Below are positions 44,763-53,108 of a stretch of DNA of 64,000 bases, piece by piece (position 1 is the stretch's first letter; every line of letters begins with the position of its first letter). Both the position numbers and the translations under genes were made by a program. Source of the stretch: Dryocola sp036489025 (GTDB taxonomy: Bacteria > Pseudomonadota > Gammaproteobacteria > Enterobacterales > Enterobacteriaceae); contig DASXGN010000047.1 in assembly GCA_036489025.1 (NCBI GenBank), positions 186,001 to 250,000 of the forward strand, given 5' to 3'. Under the pieces are notes generated by a model, which searched no databases, was not told the origin of the DNA, and saw only the letters and a list, made by a program, of their open reading frames with translations.

Positions 44763-45548
44763 ATGAAAATAAATGGATTTCGTTCGGCTATCGCCGCTTT
44801 GCTTTTCTTCAGCGCCTTATCGCCCGCCTCGGCGGCAGATTACACGGCGACGGAGATTATTCGTCGCGCCGATGACATTCGCTCGCCAAATAAGCCGTTT
44901 CGTTACACGGTGACCATACAAGAATACAAAGAAGGGCGCTCTCAGCCGGAGAGAAAACAGGTTCTCGATATCTCAATGCGCTTTATGAAGCCGGAAAACG
45001 GTGAGCCTGCCGATGCCCGCTCGTTGGCCAGGTTCATTTACCCGCCGCGTGATAAAGGGAAGGTGATGCTTTCCGACTGGTACGATCTGTGGTTCTACAC
45101 CCCGGAGCTGCGTAGACCCATACCTGTCTCACGCCAGCAGCGGCTGGTCGGTCAAATAGCCAACGGCGACGTCATCGTGACCAATTTTGCAGATGCTTAT
45201 CGTTCAAAACTTGTGGGGGAGGAACCCTGCGGTGAGAGCGTTTGTTACAGGCTGGCGCTGGAACGCCTATCGGCGGAGGTGACCTATCCGAAGGTAACCT
45301 TATTCGTTGAGAAAGGCAGCTTTCGCCCGCAAAAGGCGGCTTACTTTTCTCTGGACGATAAGCTGCTCAAAGAGGTGCTGTATCAGGATTTCCAGCCGGC
45401 GCTGGGAAAAATAAGGCCGATGAGGATTGTGGTCCGGGAAGTGCGTCACGGGAGCGGATATTCCGTTATGGAATACAGCAACGTTCGTCTTGAATCTTTG
45501 CCCGAATCTCATTTTACCAGGGAATATATTCAGCGGGGCGTGAAGTGA
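44763..45548 (+). CDS. LolA-like outer-membrane lipoprotein-sorting family protein
   Basis: A 261-residue periplasmic protein with a signal peptide (cleavage after PASA, near residue 25) and the fold of the COG2834-type LolA/LolB-like proteins: ADYTATEIIRRADDIRSP opening, then repeated beta-strands including MLSDWYDLWFYTPELRRPIPVS. Such proteins carry a lipid chain through the periplasm in a half-barrel, and occur in aryl-polyene and hopanoid clusters. AAGGAAGG precedes the ATG at 44763. Overlaps the next gene by 4 bases (GTGA). Confidence 0.82.
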   Translation: MKINGFRSAIAALLFFSALSPASAADYTATEIIRRADDIRSPNKPFRYTVTIQEYKEGRSQPERKQVLDISMRFMKPENGEPADARSLARFIYPPRDKGKVMLSDWYDLWFYTPELRRPIPVSRQQRLVGQIANGDVIVTNFADAYRSKLVGEEPCGESVCYRLALERLSAEVTYPKVTLFVEKGSFRPQKAAYFSLDDKLLKEVLYQDFQPALGKIRPMRIVVREVRHGSGYSVMEYSNVRLESLPESHFTREYIQRGVK

Positions 45549-46933
45549 AACTCAATTTTACGCTGTTAACGCTGTGCGCATTAACCTTCTCTTTTAACGC
45601 TCAGGCCAGCTGCTTTACCGCCGATGACATTTGGGACAATGCGGATGTCACACTTTTCGCCCAGGCTTCCTGGGTGAATAAACAAAGCTCCATCTGGCAA
45701 ATTGAGGGGCAGGCCCCGTATGCCCCCAATAACTTTTACGGCGATTTTGGCGTTAAGTTCAGCAGCGGCTGCTCGCTTATCGACGATAAGCTTGAGCTCA
45801 GCTTCTCGCTGTATGGTTTGGCCTATGCTCCCGTCAAACAGGTTGGCAAGTTTGAAGAGGATAACAGCCGGTCGCGGGCGCTGCTTGACCTGCTAAGCCT
45901 CACCTGGAACCTCAGCGATAATTTGCATCTGGAAGGGGGCAAGCTCGTGCCGGCCCGGGGGAACTTCTTTATGCGGTCGCCTGCGGATCTGCTCAGCAGC
46001 TATTACGGCGGCTTTAAACCCACGCGCCTGTACGAGCCTTCGATGCGGCAGGTCTACCCGGAATCATTTTGGGGGGGGCGGCTATCCTGGAATAGCCTGG
46101 AATACTCGCTTGGGCTGACCGTGGTTCCCGCCCTCGCGGAAATTAACAGGCGCTATGAGTCTTCCGGCAACTGGTCGGCGAATCAACGCTCAAACGCCAG
46201 CGAAAGTTATCTGCTGAGCTATACCGCGTCCGGGTTGGAAAAACACACGCCGACGGTCAGCCTGCTGTCAGGTGATTCCCGTTCCGTGTCTGTGGGAGAC
46301 AGCTATACCTATACGCCTCAGCTGGTGCTAAGCGCCGAAATGGCCTACCACGCTTCGCAGCAGTGGCGGCATTTCTCACCGGACAAAGCGGCGGAGGTGA
46401 CAGCCTGGGCATTTCCGTCCTCGCTTTATGCCTCCGAGGATAAAGAGGGCGTGGAGCTGGCGCTTGGCGGGCAGTATACCTCGGACAGCTTCGATATATT
46501 TGGCCTGGAATATTATTACCAGAGTGAGGGGTATTCCAAATCAGAATGGCAACAGCAGGTTGATTTTGTTAAGTCGCTGAACCGCTCGACGGGCTACGCG
46601 TTTTTAGATCGCGCCTTTGATTCGTATAAGTATCTGATGGCCGCTGAAATAAATAACGCTGCGAATAAAGGTATGTTGCAGGGTAGGCATTATATTCATG
46701 CCTACGCCAGTTTATTAACCGCTCACGGTTTAAAGCTTCAGCCTTACATCATGATGAATATGGTGGACGGCAGCGCCATGCCGGGGATCCACTTCAATAT
46801 GGCGCTTGAGAAAATCAACCAGCAGCTTGAAATATATACCGGAGCCTATACAGCTCTGGGCAGCAAAGACTCCGAGTTTGCCCTCTTCGGAGAAACGTTC
46901 GTCACCTATGTCGGCTTTAAATACCATTTATAA
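45545..46933 (+). CDS. Outer-membrane beta-barrel protein of the cluster
   Basis: The 462 residues begin with a signal peptide (cut after NAQA, near residue 21). The mature protein shows alternating amphipathic strands throughout, many aromatic residues and a terminal FVTYVGFKYHL, the C-terminal aromatic pattern of outer-membrane barrels. It resembles in layout the DUF1302-like barrels found next to LolA-like proteins. It could be the outer-membrane receptor or exit of the lipid route. GTG start overlapping the upstream stop. Confidence 0.75.
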   Translation: MKLNFTLLTLCALTFSFNAQASCFTADDIWDNADVTLFAQASWVNKQSSIWQIEGQAPYAPNNFYGDFGVKFSSGCSLIDDKLELSFSLYGLAYAPVKQVGKFEEDNSRSRALLDLLSLTWNLSDNLHLEGGKLVPARGNFFMRSPADLLSSYYGGFKPTRLYEPSMRQVYPESFWGGRLSWNSLEYSLGLTVVPALAEINRRYESSGNWSANQRSNASESYLLSYTASGLEKHTPTVSLLSGDSRSVSVGDSYTYTPQLVLSAEMAYHASQQWRHFSPDKAAEVTAWAFPSSLYASEDKEGVELALGGQYTSDSFDIFGLEYYYQSEGYSKSEWQQQVDFVKSLNRSTGYAFLDRAFDSYKYLMAAEINNAANKGMLQGRHYIHAYASLLTAHGLKLQPYIMMNMVDGSAMPGIHFNMALEKINQQLEIYTGAYTALGSKDSEFALFGETFVTYVGFKYHL

Positions 46934-46943
46934 GGATATTCAG

Positions 46944-47876
46944 ATGGAGATTAATGATTCAACGCAGCCCGTGGCTTTTTTATTCGCGGGCCAGGGAAAT
47001 CCGGTAATCGGCATGGGAGCCGATATATGGGATATCAACGCCGGGACCAAGAATATCTGGGATTGCGCCAGCGATATTTCGGGCAGGGATCTGCGCCGTC
47101 TGTGCCAAAAAGGGCCGATGAACCGGCTGGTGCAAACTACCGTCCAGCAAATGGCCGTCACGGCAATTAACGTGACGCTGTTTCACCTGTGCCGCGAGCA
47201 TTTTAAAAACTCGCCGGTTGTCGGAGCATGCGGGCACAGCGTAGGCGAATACAGCGCCCTGTACGCAGCGGGAGCGGTTAGCCTCGAGACGCTGTTTCGT
47301 ATGATTGATTTCCGCGCAAATACGATGAATGAGGTCAGCCAGCGTAACAAAGGCGGGATGATCGCCGTAAAGGGCCTCGGCTATACGGATTTGCGTAAGC
47401 TGCTTAACGACGCCGAGCTGGAGGTAGATATTAGCTGTGACAACAGCCGCTGCCAGCAGGTTATTGGCGGAACGGCTGCTGCGCTGAACGACGGCATCCG
47501 CCTGCTAATGAAAGCCGGTTTTGAGCCGGTAAAGCTCGGTGTGAGCGGAGCCTGGCACACGCGTTTAATGGCTGAAGGCGTCCCGATAATGCGCAGCTAT
47601 CTGCGGGATGTCGATATATCGCGGCCAAACTTTGACGTGCTGATGAACGTTACGGGCCTGCCGGAGTACAGCCGCGCGCAAATCAAAGAAAACTTGTCCC
47701 TTCATCTGACCGATACGGTGAAATGGTCCGGCTCAATGGAACGCTTGTTAAACAATGAGCCGCAGCCGCTGTTTATTGAGGTAAGCAATAAACCTTACCT
47801 GGGGACAATGCTGAATGATTTTGCCGGTTATAAACCGGGGACGGCCATGCATTGTCGCAATTTTATCTCAATTTAA
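46944..47876 (+). CDS. FabD-like malonyl-CoA:ACP transacylase
   Basis: The 310 residues have the acyltransferase elements: FLFAGQGNP at the start, nucleophile Ser99 in GHSVGEYSAL, Arg124 in MIDFRA, and His205 in SGAWHTRLM. It would load malonyl units onto the cluster ACP. Arg in the pocket fits malonyl rather than longer or uncharged acyl groups. AAGGA lies 7 bases before the ATG at 46944. Counterpart of CylD. Confidence 0.92.
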   Translation: MEINDSTQPVAFLFAGQGNPVIGMGADIWDINAGTKNIWDCASDISGRDLRRLCQKGPMNRLVQTTVQQMAVTAINVTLFHLCREHFKNSPVVGACGHSVGEYSALYAAGAVSLETLFRMIDFRANTMNEVSQRNKGGMIAVKGLGYTDLRKLLNDAELEVDISCDNSRCQQVIGGTAAALNDGIRLLMKAGFEPVKLGVSGAWHTRLMAEGVPIMRSYLRDVDISRPNFDVLMNVTGLPEYSRAQIKENLSLHLTDTVKWSGSMERLLNNEPQPLFIEVSNKPYLGTMLNDFAGYKPGTAMHCRNFISI

Positions 47877-47886
47877 AGGTAGCGCC

Positions 47887-48888
47887 GTGATTCCGGATTA
47901 TTTAACTTTCATACGCTTTCAGGATAAACGACTCCTGCCTTTTCTGTATTTAATCGCGTTTATTTTACTGGGCTTTTACTGGAAGAATAATGATTATGTT
48001 ATCCAGCATAACGACGCCTGGTTTGTCAGCGGCATTCTGGCTCTTATGGTTTATAACGTTGTCAATGAGTTAAAAGCTTTTTGGGCCTACAAGTGCGCGA
48101 TTGGCAACGTAGACCTGTCATTTTTTCGCGGACGCGGCCTGTCAAAAGTGGAAAAAAGGCTGTCGCAGCCGCTGCTGATAGCAATCCTGTCCGGGTTGGT
48201 ATTCTGGGCGCTGATACAGGGATGTCTTTTGCTGCCGTCACCCGTTTATCAAACGGGTAGCCTGTTAATTATTTCGCCACTGATAGTTTACCTGCTGTTC
48301 CGGTTTGCCCGGCACGCCTGTATCAAAGAGATTGGGGCAGAGGCGATCGATAAGGTGAAATACAGGCATCTGCGTGGGTACGTTTATATTCATGTTATCT
48401 TCACCCTTATTCTGAACGTGTTAACGATAGTGCCGTTGAAGAACAACGCTGATTTTAGTTTTAGTGAGGGTTTTCTGTCAGCAAGACTGATTGTTGCGAC
48501 GTTAATGATGTGCGCGATAGTGCTGGCTCTGAACCTGGCGTTTGCACGTATGAATAAATGCTATGTGTTCCTCGGCCGTTTATTCATCAAAGAGATCGAC
48601 TTTTATTTTTCTCGTTCAGTTCCGTGCCCTTCACTTCTGAATAAGCCGTTTTGGCTAAGGATGCTTTGGTTATTGGTCATCCAGCTTCTATGGATTGCCA
48701 CTCTTGCTTTAGCGCTAACGCTATCAGGCTGGCACATCTGGTTCGCGGCCTGGTTTCTCCTCAGCTTCCTGCCGTCAGCGGCCTATTATTATCTCCACGT
48801 CTACTGGCGCTGGCACCATGATTTTATGATGTCGTGCGATATGTGTTTTCGCTGGCGGGAAATAGAAAAGCAGTCCGATCTTTGGTGA
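47887..48888 (+). CDS. Polytopic inner-membrane protein of unknown function
   Basis: The 333 residues, with a GTG start after AAAGG, contain about eight hydrophobic helices (for example LLPFLYLIAFILLGFYW, LLIAILSGLVFWALIQGCLL, LIVATLMMCAIVLALNLAF). Charged loops lie between. I do not recognise the family and see no transporter or glycosyltransferase signature. As the last gene of the operon, 10 bases behind the FabD-like gene, it may modify or flip the lipid or complete the exporter; that is inference only. Confidence 0.75.
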   Translation: MIPDYLTFIRFQDKRLLPFLYLIAFILLGFYWKNNDYVIQHNDAWFVSGILALMVYNVVNELKAFWAYKCAIGNVDLSFFRGRGLSKVEKRLSQPLLIAILSGLVFWALIQGCLLLPSPVYQTGSLLIISPLIVYLLFRFARHACIKEIGAEAIDKVKYRHLRGYVYIHVIFTLILNVLTIVPLKNNADFSFSEGFLSARLIVATLMMCAIVLALNLAFARMNKCYVFLGRLFIKEIDFYFSRSVPCPSLLNKPFWLRMLWLLVIQLLWIATLALALTLSGWHIWFAAWFLLSFLPSAAYYYLHVYWRWHHDFMMSCDMCFRWREIEKQSDLW

Positions 48889-48936
48889 TTAATGCAGTCA
48901 ACGCATTGCCCGCGTAGAGAGCGTTACTGATAAATC

Positions 48937-48966
48937 CCCCTTCTTTATCATGCTATGAAGGGGGGT
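48937..48966 (+). terminator. Hairpin at the 3' end of the TPS/lipid operon
   Basis: CCCCCTTC and GAAGGGGG flank a 14-base loop. The T-run after it is missing, so termination may be only partial or factor-dependent. Confidence 0.45.
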
Positions 48967-49015
48967 AAGACAATGCAGGAGAAATCGAAGCCGGACAAAA
49001 ATTAAAAAGCCTTGC

Positions 49016-49555
49016 TCACCACATCAGATCGTCAGGCACGACAAAGTCGGCGTACGGATCGTCTTCGTCTTTCGCTTCCTGGCTTAGCTCGCAGTTCAGC
49101 ACGATGCTGCTGGCGTCGCGCTGGGCTATTTTGTCGGCGACGATTGCGGGGATGATGGCGTATTCGCCTTCAGGATTGCCGTCCGTTACCAGGCGGGCAA
49201 TCGCCAGGCGGCCATTAATCAGCTGGGCCTGGGTCGTCTTATCGACATAGACTTTTTTAATTAAATTATTGTCGGTGAAGTTATAGCCGATTTCGCCCTT
49301 CGAAATAACGATGCGGTTCATTTCAATCAGCTGTTTAACCTGCGCCTTGTATTCTTTCGACAGGGCGGCCTGCTTTTGCTGTTCGCTCAGCTGCTTATCA
49401 CGTTCAACCTGCGCCTTTTTGTTCGCTTCTACGGCTTCTCGCGCTTCGCGGGCCTGTACGCGTGATTTTTTGGCAGTTTTCTGCACTTTAGCCATTTTTT
49501 TGCTGCTGATTAAGCCAGCTTTGAGCATCTGTTCCTGGAGTGTAAGTTTGGTCAT
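49016..49555 (-). CDS. yaiL: DUF2058 family protein YaiL
   Basis: The 179 residues equal E. coli YaiL in length and match it along the whole chain: TLQEQMLKAGL start, a basic helical tract (KKMAKVQKTAKKSRVQAREAR), FTDNNLIKKVYVDK and the closing DDPYADF and PDDLMW. YaiL is annotated as a nucleoprotein/polynucleotide-associated protein of uncertain role. In E. coli it lies elsewhere (near aroM), so its place beside argW is a difference in gene order. Confidence 0.88.
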   Translation of the reverse strand: MTKLTLQEQMLKAGLISSKKMAKVQKTAKKSRVQAREAREAVEANKKAQVERDKQLSEQQKQAALSKEYKAQVKQLIEMNRIVISKGEIGYNFTDNNLIKKVYVDKTTQAQLINGRLAIARLVTDGNPEGEYAIIPAIVADKIAQRDASSIVLNCELSQEAKDEDDPYADFVVPDDLMW

Positions 49556-49711
49556 GGTCTTTTCGAAGGCTGATGAAGGAATGGCAGGATTATACCCTTA
49601 ACATTCGAAGCTGTGCCAGGCTGCGTAAGAATGCCCGGGAACTCGTCAGGCAACGAAATGGCTTAATGCTATAAGTACCGTGAGATTTTTTGCGGTAGGA
49701 ATGATGCGAAA

Positions 49712-49786
49712 TGGTGTCCCCTGCAGGAATCGAACCTGCAACTAGCCCTTAGGAGGGGCTCGTTATATCCATTTAACTAAGGGGAC
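49712..49786 (-). tRNA. argW: tRNA-Arg(CCU)
   Basis: A 75-nt cloverleaf with encoded CCA; the anticodon loop CTCCTAA gives CCU. Position next to yfdC matches E. coli argW, a frequent target of prophage and island integrases. I could not find a repeat of its 3' end at the far side of the neighbouring accessory region. Confidence 0.95.
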
Positions 49787-49867
49787 AAGCGGGCGTAGTA
49801 TACCCGCTTTTGGGGTCACGTTAAGGGGCAAGCAGGCTGATTGCCTGAAAGATAACCAGTTTTGGCT

Positions 49868-50827
49868 TTATTCCTCACGCTTTTCCTTCCCTTTTTGCTC
49901 CGTGCCGTCCTCAACCTCGCGCTGGCGTTTGGTTTTCGCCTTCGCTTCGGCTTTCTTCTTGTTGCTCATATCGTTACGGATTTGCGCGTGGCTTATCAGC
50001 GCAAAGATAAAGGTGCCGCCGCAGATGTTGCCCGCAAGCGTAGGCAGGGCGAACGGCCAGAAGAAATCGCTCCAGTGTACGGTGCCGTTAAACACCAGAT
50101 AGAGAATTTCGACGGAGCCAACCACGATGTGGGTTAAATCGCCCAGCGCGACCAGCCACGTCATGAGGATAATCACCACGATTTTGGCCGCGCCCGCCGC
50201 CGGGAACATCCACACCATGGTGGCGATGATCCAGCCGGAGATTATCGCGTTGGCAAACATTTCCCCCGGCGTGTTTTTCATCACCTCCATGCCGATTTTG
50301 ACGAACGCATCCCGCGTTTGCTCGTCGAAGATCGGCATGTATTCAAACGCGTAGGCGGCAAGGCCGGTGCCGATCAGGTTGCCGAGCAGCACCAGACCCC
50401 AAAGCCTCATGAGCAGCAGGAAGTTGGAGCCGGTAGGCTTGTGCATTATCGGCAGCACGGCGGTAACGGTGTTCTCGGTAAACAGCTGTTGGCGGGCCAT
50501 AATGACGATAATAAAGCCGAAGGTGTAGCCGAGGTTTTCAAGCAGGAAGCTGCCCGGCACGCCGTCGAGGTTAACGTGAAAAATGCCTTTCGCCAGCAGC
50601 GATGCGCCCATCGACAGGCCTGCGGCAATGGCCGACCACAGCAGCGCCATCGCGTCGCGCTCCAGCTCTTTTTCGCCGTCCTGGCGGATATGTTCATGGG
50701 TTGCCATTGCCCTGGAGGGCAGCTGGTCTTCGTCCATCTCAATCTCTTTGCCGCTCGATTTCTCTTCGCTTTCCACTTCCAGCTCGTCGCCGGATTTATC
50801 AATATTGTCTTCTTTGAACTGGTCCAT
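49868..50827 (-). CDS. yfdC: YfdC, formate/nitrite transporter (FNT) family membrane protein
   Basis: The 319 residues match E. coli YfdC. A charged cytosolic N-terminus of about 60 residues is followed by six helices of the FNT channel fold (residues 65-285) and a basic C-terminal tail. Pore-forming segments include SMGASLLAKGIF and GNLIGTGLAAYAFEY. The transported substrate of YfdC is not established. It is a single gene, divergent from ccmA. Confidence 0.95.
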   Translation of the reverse strand: MDQFKEDNIDKSGDELEVESEEKSSGKEIEMDEDQLPSRAMATHEHIRQDGEKELERDAMALLWSAIAAGLSMGASLLAKGIFHVNLDGVPGSFLLENLGYTFGFIIVIMARQQLFTENTVTAVLPIMHKPTGSNFLLLMRLWGLVLLGNLIGTGLAAYAFEYMPIFDEQTRDAFVKIGMEVMKNTPGEMFANAIISGWIIATMVWMFPAAGAAKIVVIILMTWLVALGDLTHIVVGSVEILYLVFNGTVHWSDFFWPFALPTLAGNICGGTFIFALISHAQIRNDMSNKKKAEAKAKTKRQREVEDGTEQKGKEKREE

Positions 50828-51033
50828 TTTCGGGATACTCCACGCTTTTACCGTTCTGTTAAGCGTAGCGGCTTTTCCTCCTTTTCCCCGGTTCCGGCAA
50901 CAATTCGACCTAATCTTGATCTGGTCTGGGGGTATTACCCCTTTTTGAGTACCTCTTCATGGTCTGCCCGACCTGGAGAGGCCTGGAGGATGTGGTATCA
51001 TTTCCGTCCCTGAAAAAAGTAGTGATATTTCCC

Positions 51034-51642
51034 ATGCTTGATGCCCACGATTTGACCTGTACCCGCGACGAACGAACGCTGTTTAGCGAGCTGTCGTTCA
51101 GCATTTGCGCCGGGGAAATGGTGCAGGTGGCGGGCCAGAACGGCGCAGGCAAAACTTCTTTGCTGCGTATTCTTGCCGGGCTGGCTCAGGCGGAAGAGGG
51201 CGACGTTCGCTGGCAGGGTAAAATTATTCAGCGCCAGCGCGATGTCTTCCATCAGGATTTACTGTGGCTCGGGCACCAGCCCGGCATTAAAGCCGCGCTC
51301 ACCGCGTTCGAAAACCTCAGTTTCTTTCATGCCGAAAGCGTAGAAAATCGCCGCTGGCAGGCGCTGGCCCAGGCGGGGCTGGTCGGCTTTGAAGACGTGC
51401 CGGTTAATCAGCTTTCCGCCGGGCAGCAGCGTCGCGTGGCGCTGGCTCGCCTGTGGCTGAGCTCTGCCAGGCTGTGGATTCTGGACGAACCCTTTACCGC
51501 TATCGATGCGGCGGGCGTTGAAAAGCTCACGCGCCGCATGGTGCAGCACACCGAAGGGGGCGGCATGGTGATTCTCACCACGCACCAGCCTCTGGCGCTG
51601 AGATCGGTGCGACAGATTGTATTAGGGAAGACTCGCTCATGA
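51034..51642 (+). CDS. ccmA: Cytochrome c maturation ABC ATPase CcmA
   Basis: A 202-residue ATPase with Walker A GQNGAGKTS, signature LSAGQQRRVALARLW, Walker B LWILDEPFTAID and switch TTHQ. It works with CcmB, CcmC and CcmD to release heme-loaded CcmE. The ATG at 51034 gives MLDAHDLTCTRDERTLFS, aligned with E. coli CcmA. First gene of an eight-gene ccm operon in which most neighbours overlap by 4 bases. Confidence 0.96.
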   Translation: MLDAHDLTCTRDERTLFSELSFSICAGEMVQVAGQNGAGKTSLLRILAGLAQAEEGDVRWQGKIIQRQRDVFHQDLLWLGHQPGIKAALTAFENLSFFHAESVENRRWQALAQAGLVGFEDVPVNQLSAGQQRRVALARLWLSSARLWILDEPFTAIDAAGVEKLTRRMVQHTEGGGMVILTTHQPLALRSVRQIVLGKTRS

Positions 51643-52298
51643 TGCGCCGAATTTTCTGGCAGGAGCTGCGCGTGGTGTTCCGCAAAGGGGCGGAAATCGC
51701 CAACCCGCTGTGGTTCTTCCTCATCGTTATCACCCTGTTTCCTTTAGGTATTGGCCCGGAGCCTCAGCTTCTGGCGCGCATTGCGCCGGGCGTCATCTGG
51801 GTCGCGGCGCTGCTGGCCTCGCTGCTGGCAATGGACCGGCTGTTCCGGGACGACTTCCAGGACGGCTCGCTGGAGCAGCTCATGCTGCTGCCCGTTCCTT
51901 TGCCGCTGGTGGTGCTGGCGAAAGTAACCGCTCACTGGGTGGTGACCGGGCTGCCGCTGCTGATCCTTTCACCGCTGGCCGCTTTGCTGCTCGGGCTGGA
52001 TTTTTATAGCTGGCAGGTGATGGCGCTGACGCTGCTGCTCGGCACGCCAACGCTGAGCTTCCTCGGCGCGCCGGGCGTAGGGCTGACGGTCGGCCTGCGG
52101 CGCGGCGGCGTGCTGCTAAGCCTGCTGGTGCTGCCGCTGACCATTCCGCTGCTGATTTTCGCGACGGCGGCGATGGACGCGGCGTCGATGCATTTACCCG
52201 TTGATGGCTACATGGCCATTCTCGGCGCGCTGCTGGCGGGCAGCGCAACGCTAAGTCCGTTTGCGACGGCGGCGGCGCTGCGCGTGAGCGTGCAGTAA
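51639..52298 (+). CDS. ccmB: Heme exporter subunit CcmB
   Basis: A 219-residue inner-membrane protein with six helices, starting within the end of ccmA (ATGA overlap). It is the membrane partner of CcmA in the CcmABCD complex. Conserved start RRIFWQELRVVFRKGAEI. Confidence 0.96.
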   Translation: MMRRIFWQELRVVFRKGAEIANPLWFFLIVITLFPLGIGPEPQLLARIAPGVIWVAALLASLLAMDRLFRDDFQDGSLEQLMLLPVPLPLVVLAKVTAHWVVTGLPLLILSPLAALLLGLDFYSWQVMALTLLLGTPTLSFLGAPGVGLTVGLRRGGVLLSLLVLPLTIPLLIFATAAMDAASMHLPVDGYMAILGALLAGSATLSPFATAAALRVSVQ

Positions 52299-52370
52299 CC
52301 AAATCGCGTTCGTAGGGTGAATCCGGCCTTGTGCCATTCGCCAGAGATATTCTTTGAAGAGCAATTGACC

Positions 52371-53108
52371 ATGTGGAAAGCGTTACACCAGCTTGCTAAA
52401 CCAGAACGGCTCTACCAGCTTTGCGGGCGATTTGTCCCCTGGTTCGCCGTGGCCTGCACCTTCGTGCTCATCGTTGGCTGCGTCTGGGGATTTGTCTACG
52501 CGCCCGCTGATTATCAGCAGGGGCAGAGCTATCGCATTATGTACCTGCACGTCCCGGCGGCCATCTGGTCGATGGGGATTTATGGGTCGATGGCGATAGC
52601 CGCGTTTATTGGCCTCGTCTGGCAGATGAAAATGTCCGATCTCGCCGTCGCGGCGATGGCCCCGGTCGGCGCGGTGTTTACCTTTATTGCGCTGGTGACG
52701 GGCTCCGCGTGGGGGAAACCGATGTGGGGCACCTGGTGGGTGTGGGACGCGCGTCTGACTTCCGAACTGGTGCTGCTGTTCCTGTATATCGGCGTCATTG
52801 CGCTTTATAACGCCTTCGACGATCGCCGTCTGGCCGGCCGTGCGGCGGGCATTCTGGTGCTGGTGGGCGTCGTCAATCTGCCGATTATTCATTTCTCCGT
52901 CGAGTGGTGGAACACGCTGCATCAGGGCTCGACCAACATGCAGCAGAGCATTGACCCGTCGATGCGCACGCCGCTGCGCCTGACGATTGTCGGCTTCCTG
53001 CTGCTCTTTATTACCCTGACGTTAATGCGCCTGCGCAACCTCATCCTGCTTCAGGAGAGCCGTCGTCCCTGGGTGTTAGCGCTTGCCAACAAAGGAAGGA
53101 AAGCATGA
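52371..53108 (+). CDS. ccmC: Heme-handling protein CcmC
   Basis: A 245-residue, six-helix inner-membrane protein. The tryptophan-rich heme motif WGTWWVWDARLTSE lies near residue 120, and conserved histidines stand in YLHVPAA (near 62) and in the late periplasmic loop (near 184). It loads heme onto CcmE. The ATG at 52371 gives MWKALHQLAKPERLY, the family start; longer in-frame starts exist upstream but read into the spacer. Confidence 0.96.
   Translation: MWKALHQLAKPERLYQLCGRFVPWFAVACTFVLIVGCVWGFVYAPADYQQGQSYRIMYLHVPAAIWSMGIYGSMAIAAFIGLVWQMKMSDLAVAAMAPVGAVFTFIALVTGSAWGKPMWGTWWVWDARLTSELVLLFLYIGVIALYNAFDDRRLAGRAAGILVLVGVVNLPIIHFSVEWWNTLHQGSTNMQQSIDPSMRTPLRLTIVGFLLLFITLTLMRLRNLILLQESRRPWVLALANKGRKA

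Noticed and set aside
34016..48888. Housekeeping fatty acid synthesis cluster (fabHDG-acpP-fabF)
   Set aside because: The proteins are divergent from E. coli Fab enzymes, the order is different, and KS-CLF, GcvT-like and exporter genes do not occur in that cluster.
34016..48888. Typical aryl-polyene (APE) cluster
   Set aside because: No aromatic ammonia lyase, acyl-AMP ligase, glycosyltransferase or MMPL exporter is present, although several parts are of the same kinds.
49712..49786. argW as attachment site of an integrated island covering the lipid operon
   Set aside because: No integrase gene and no copy of the tRNA 3' end could be found on the other side; yaiL lies between tRNA and operon.
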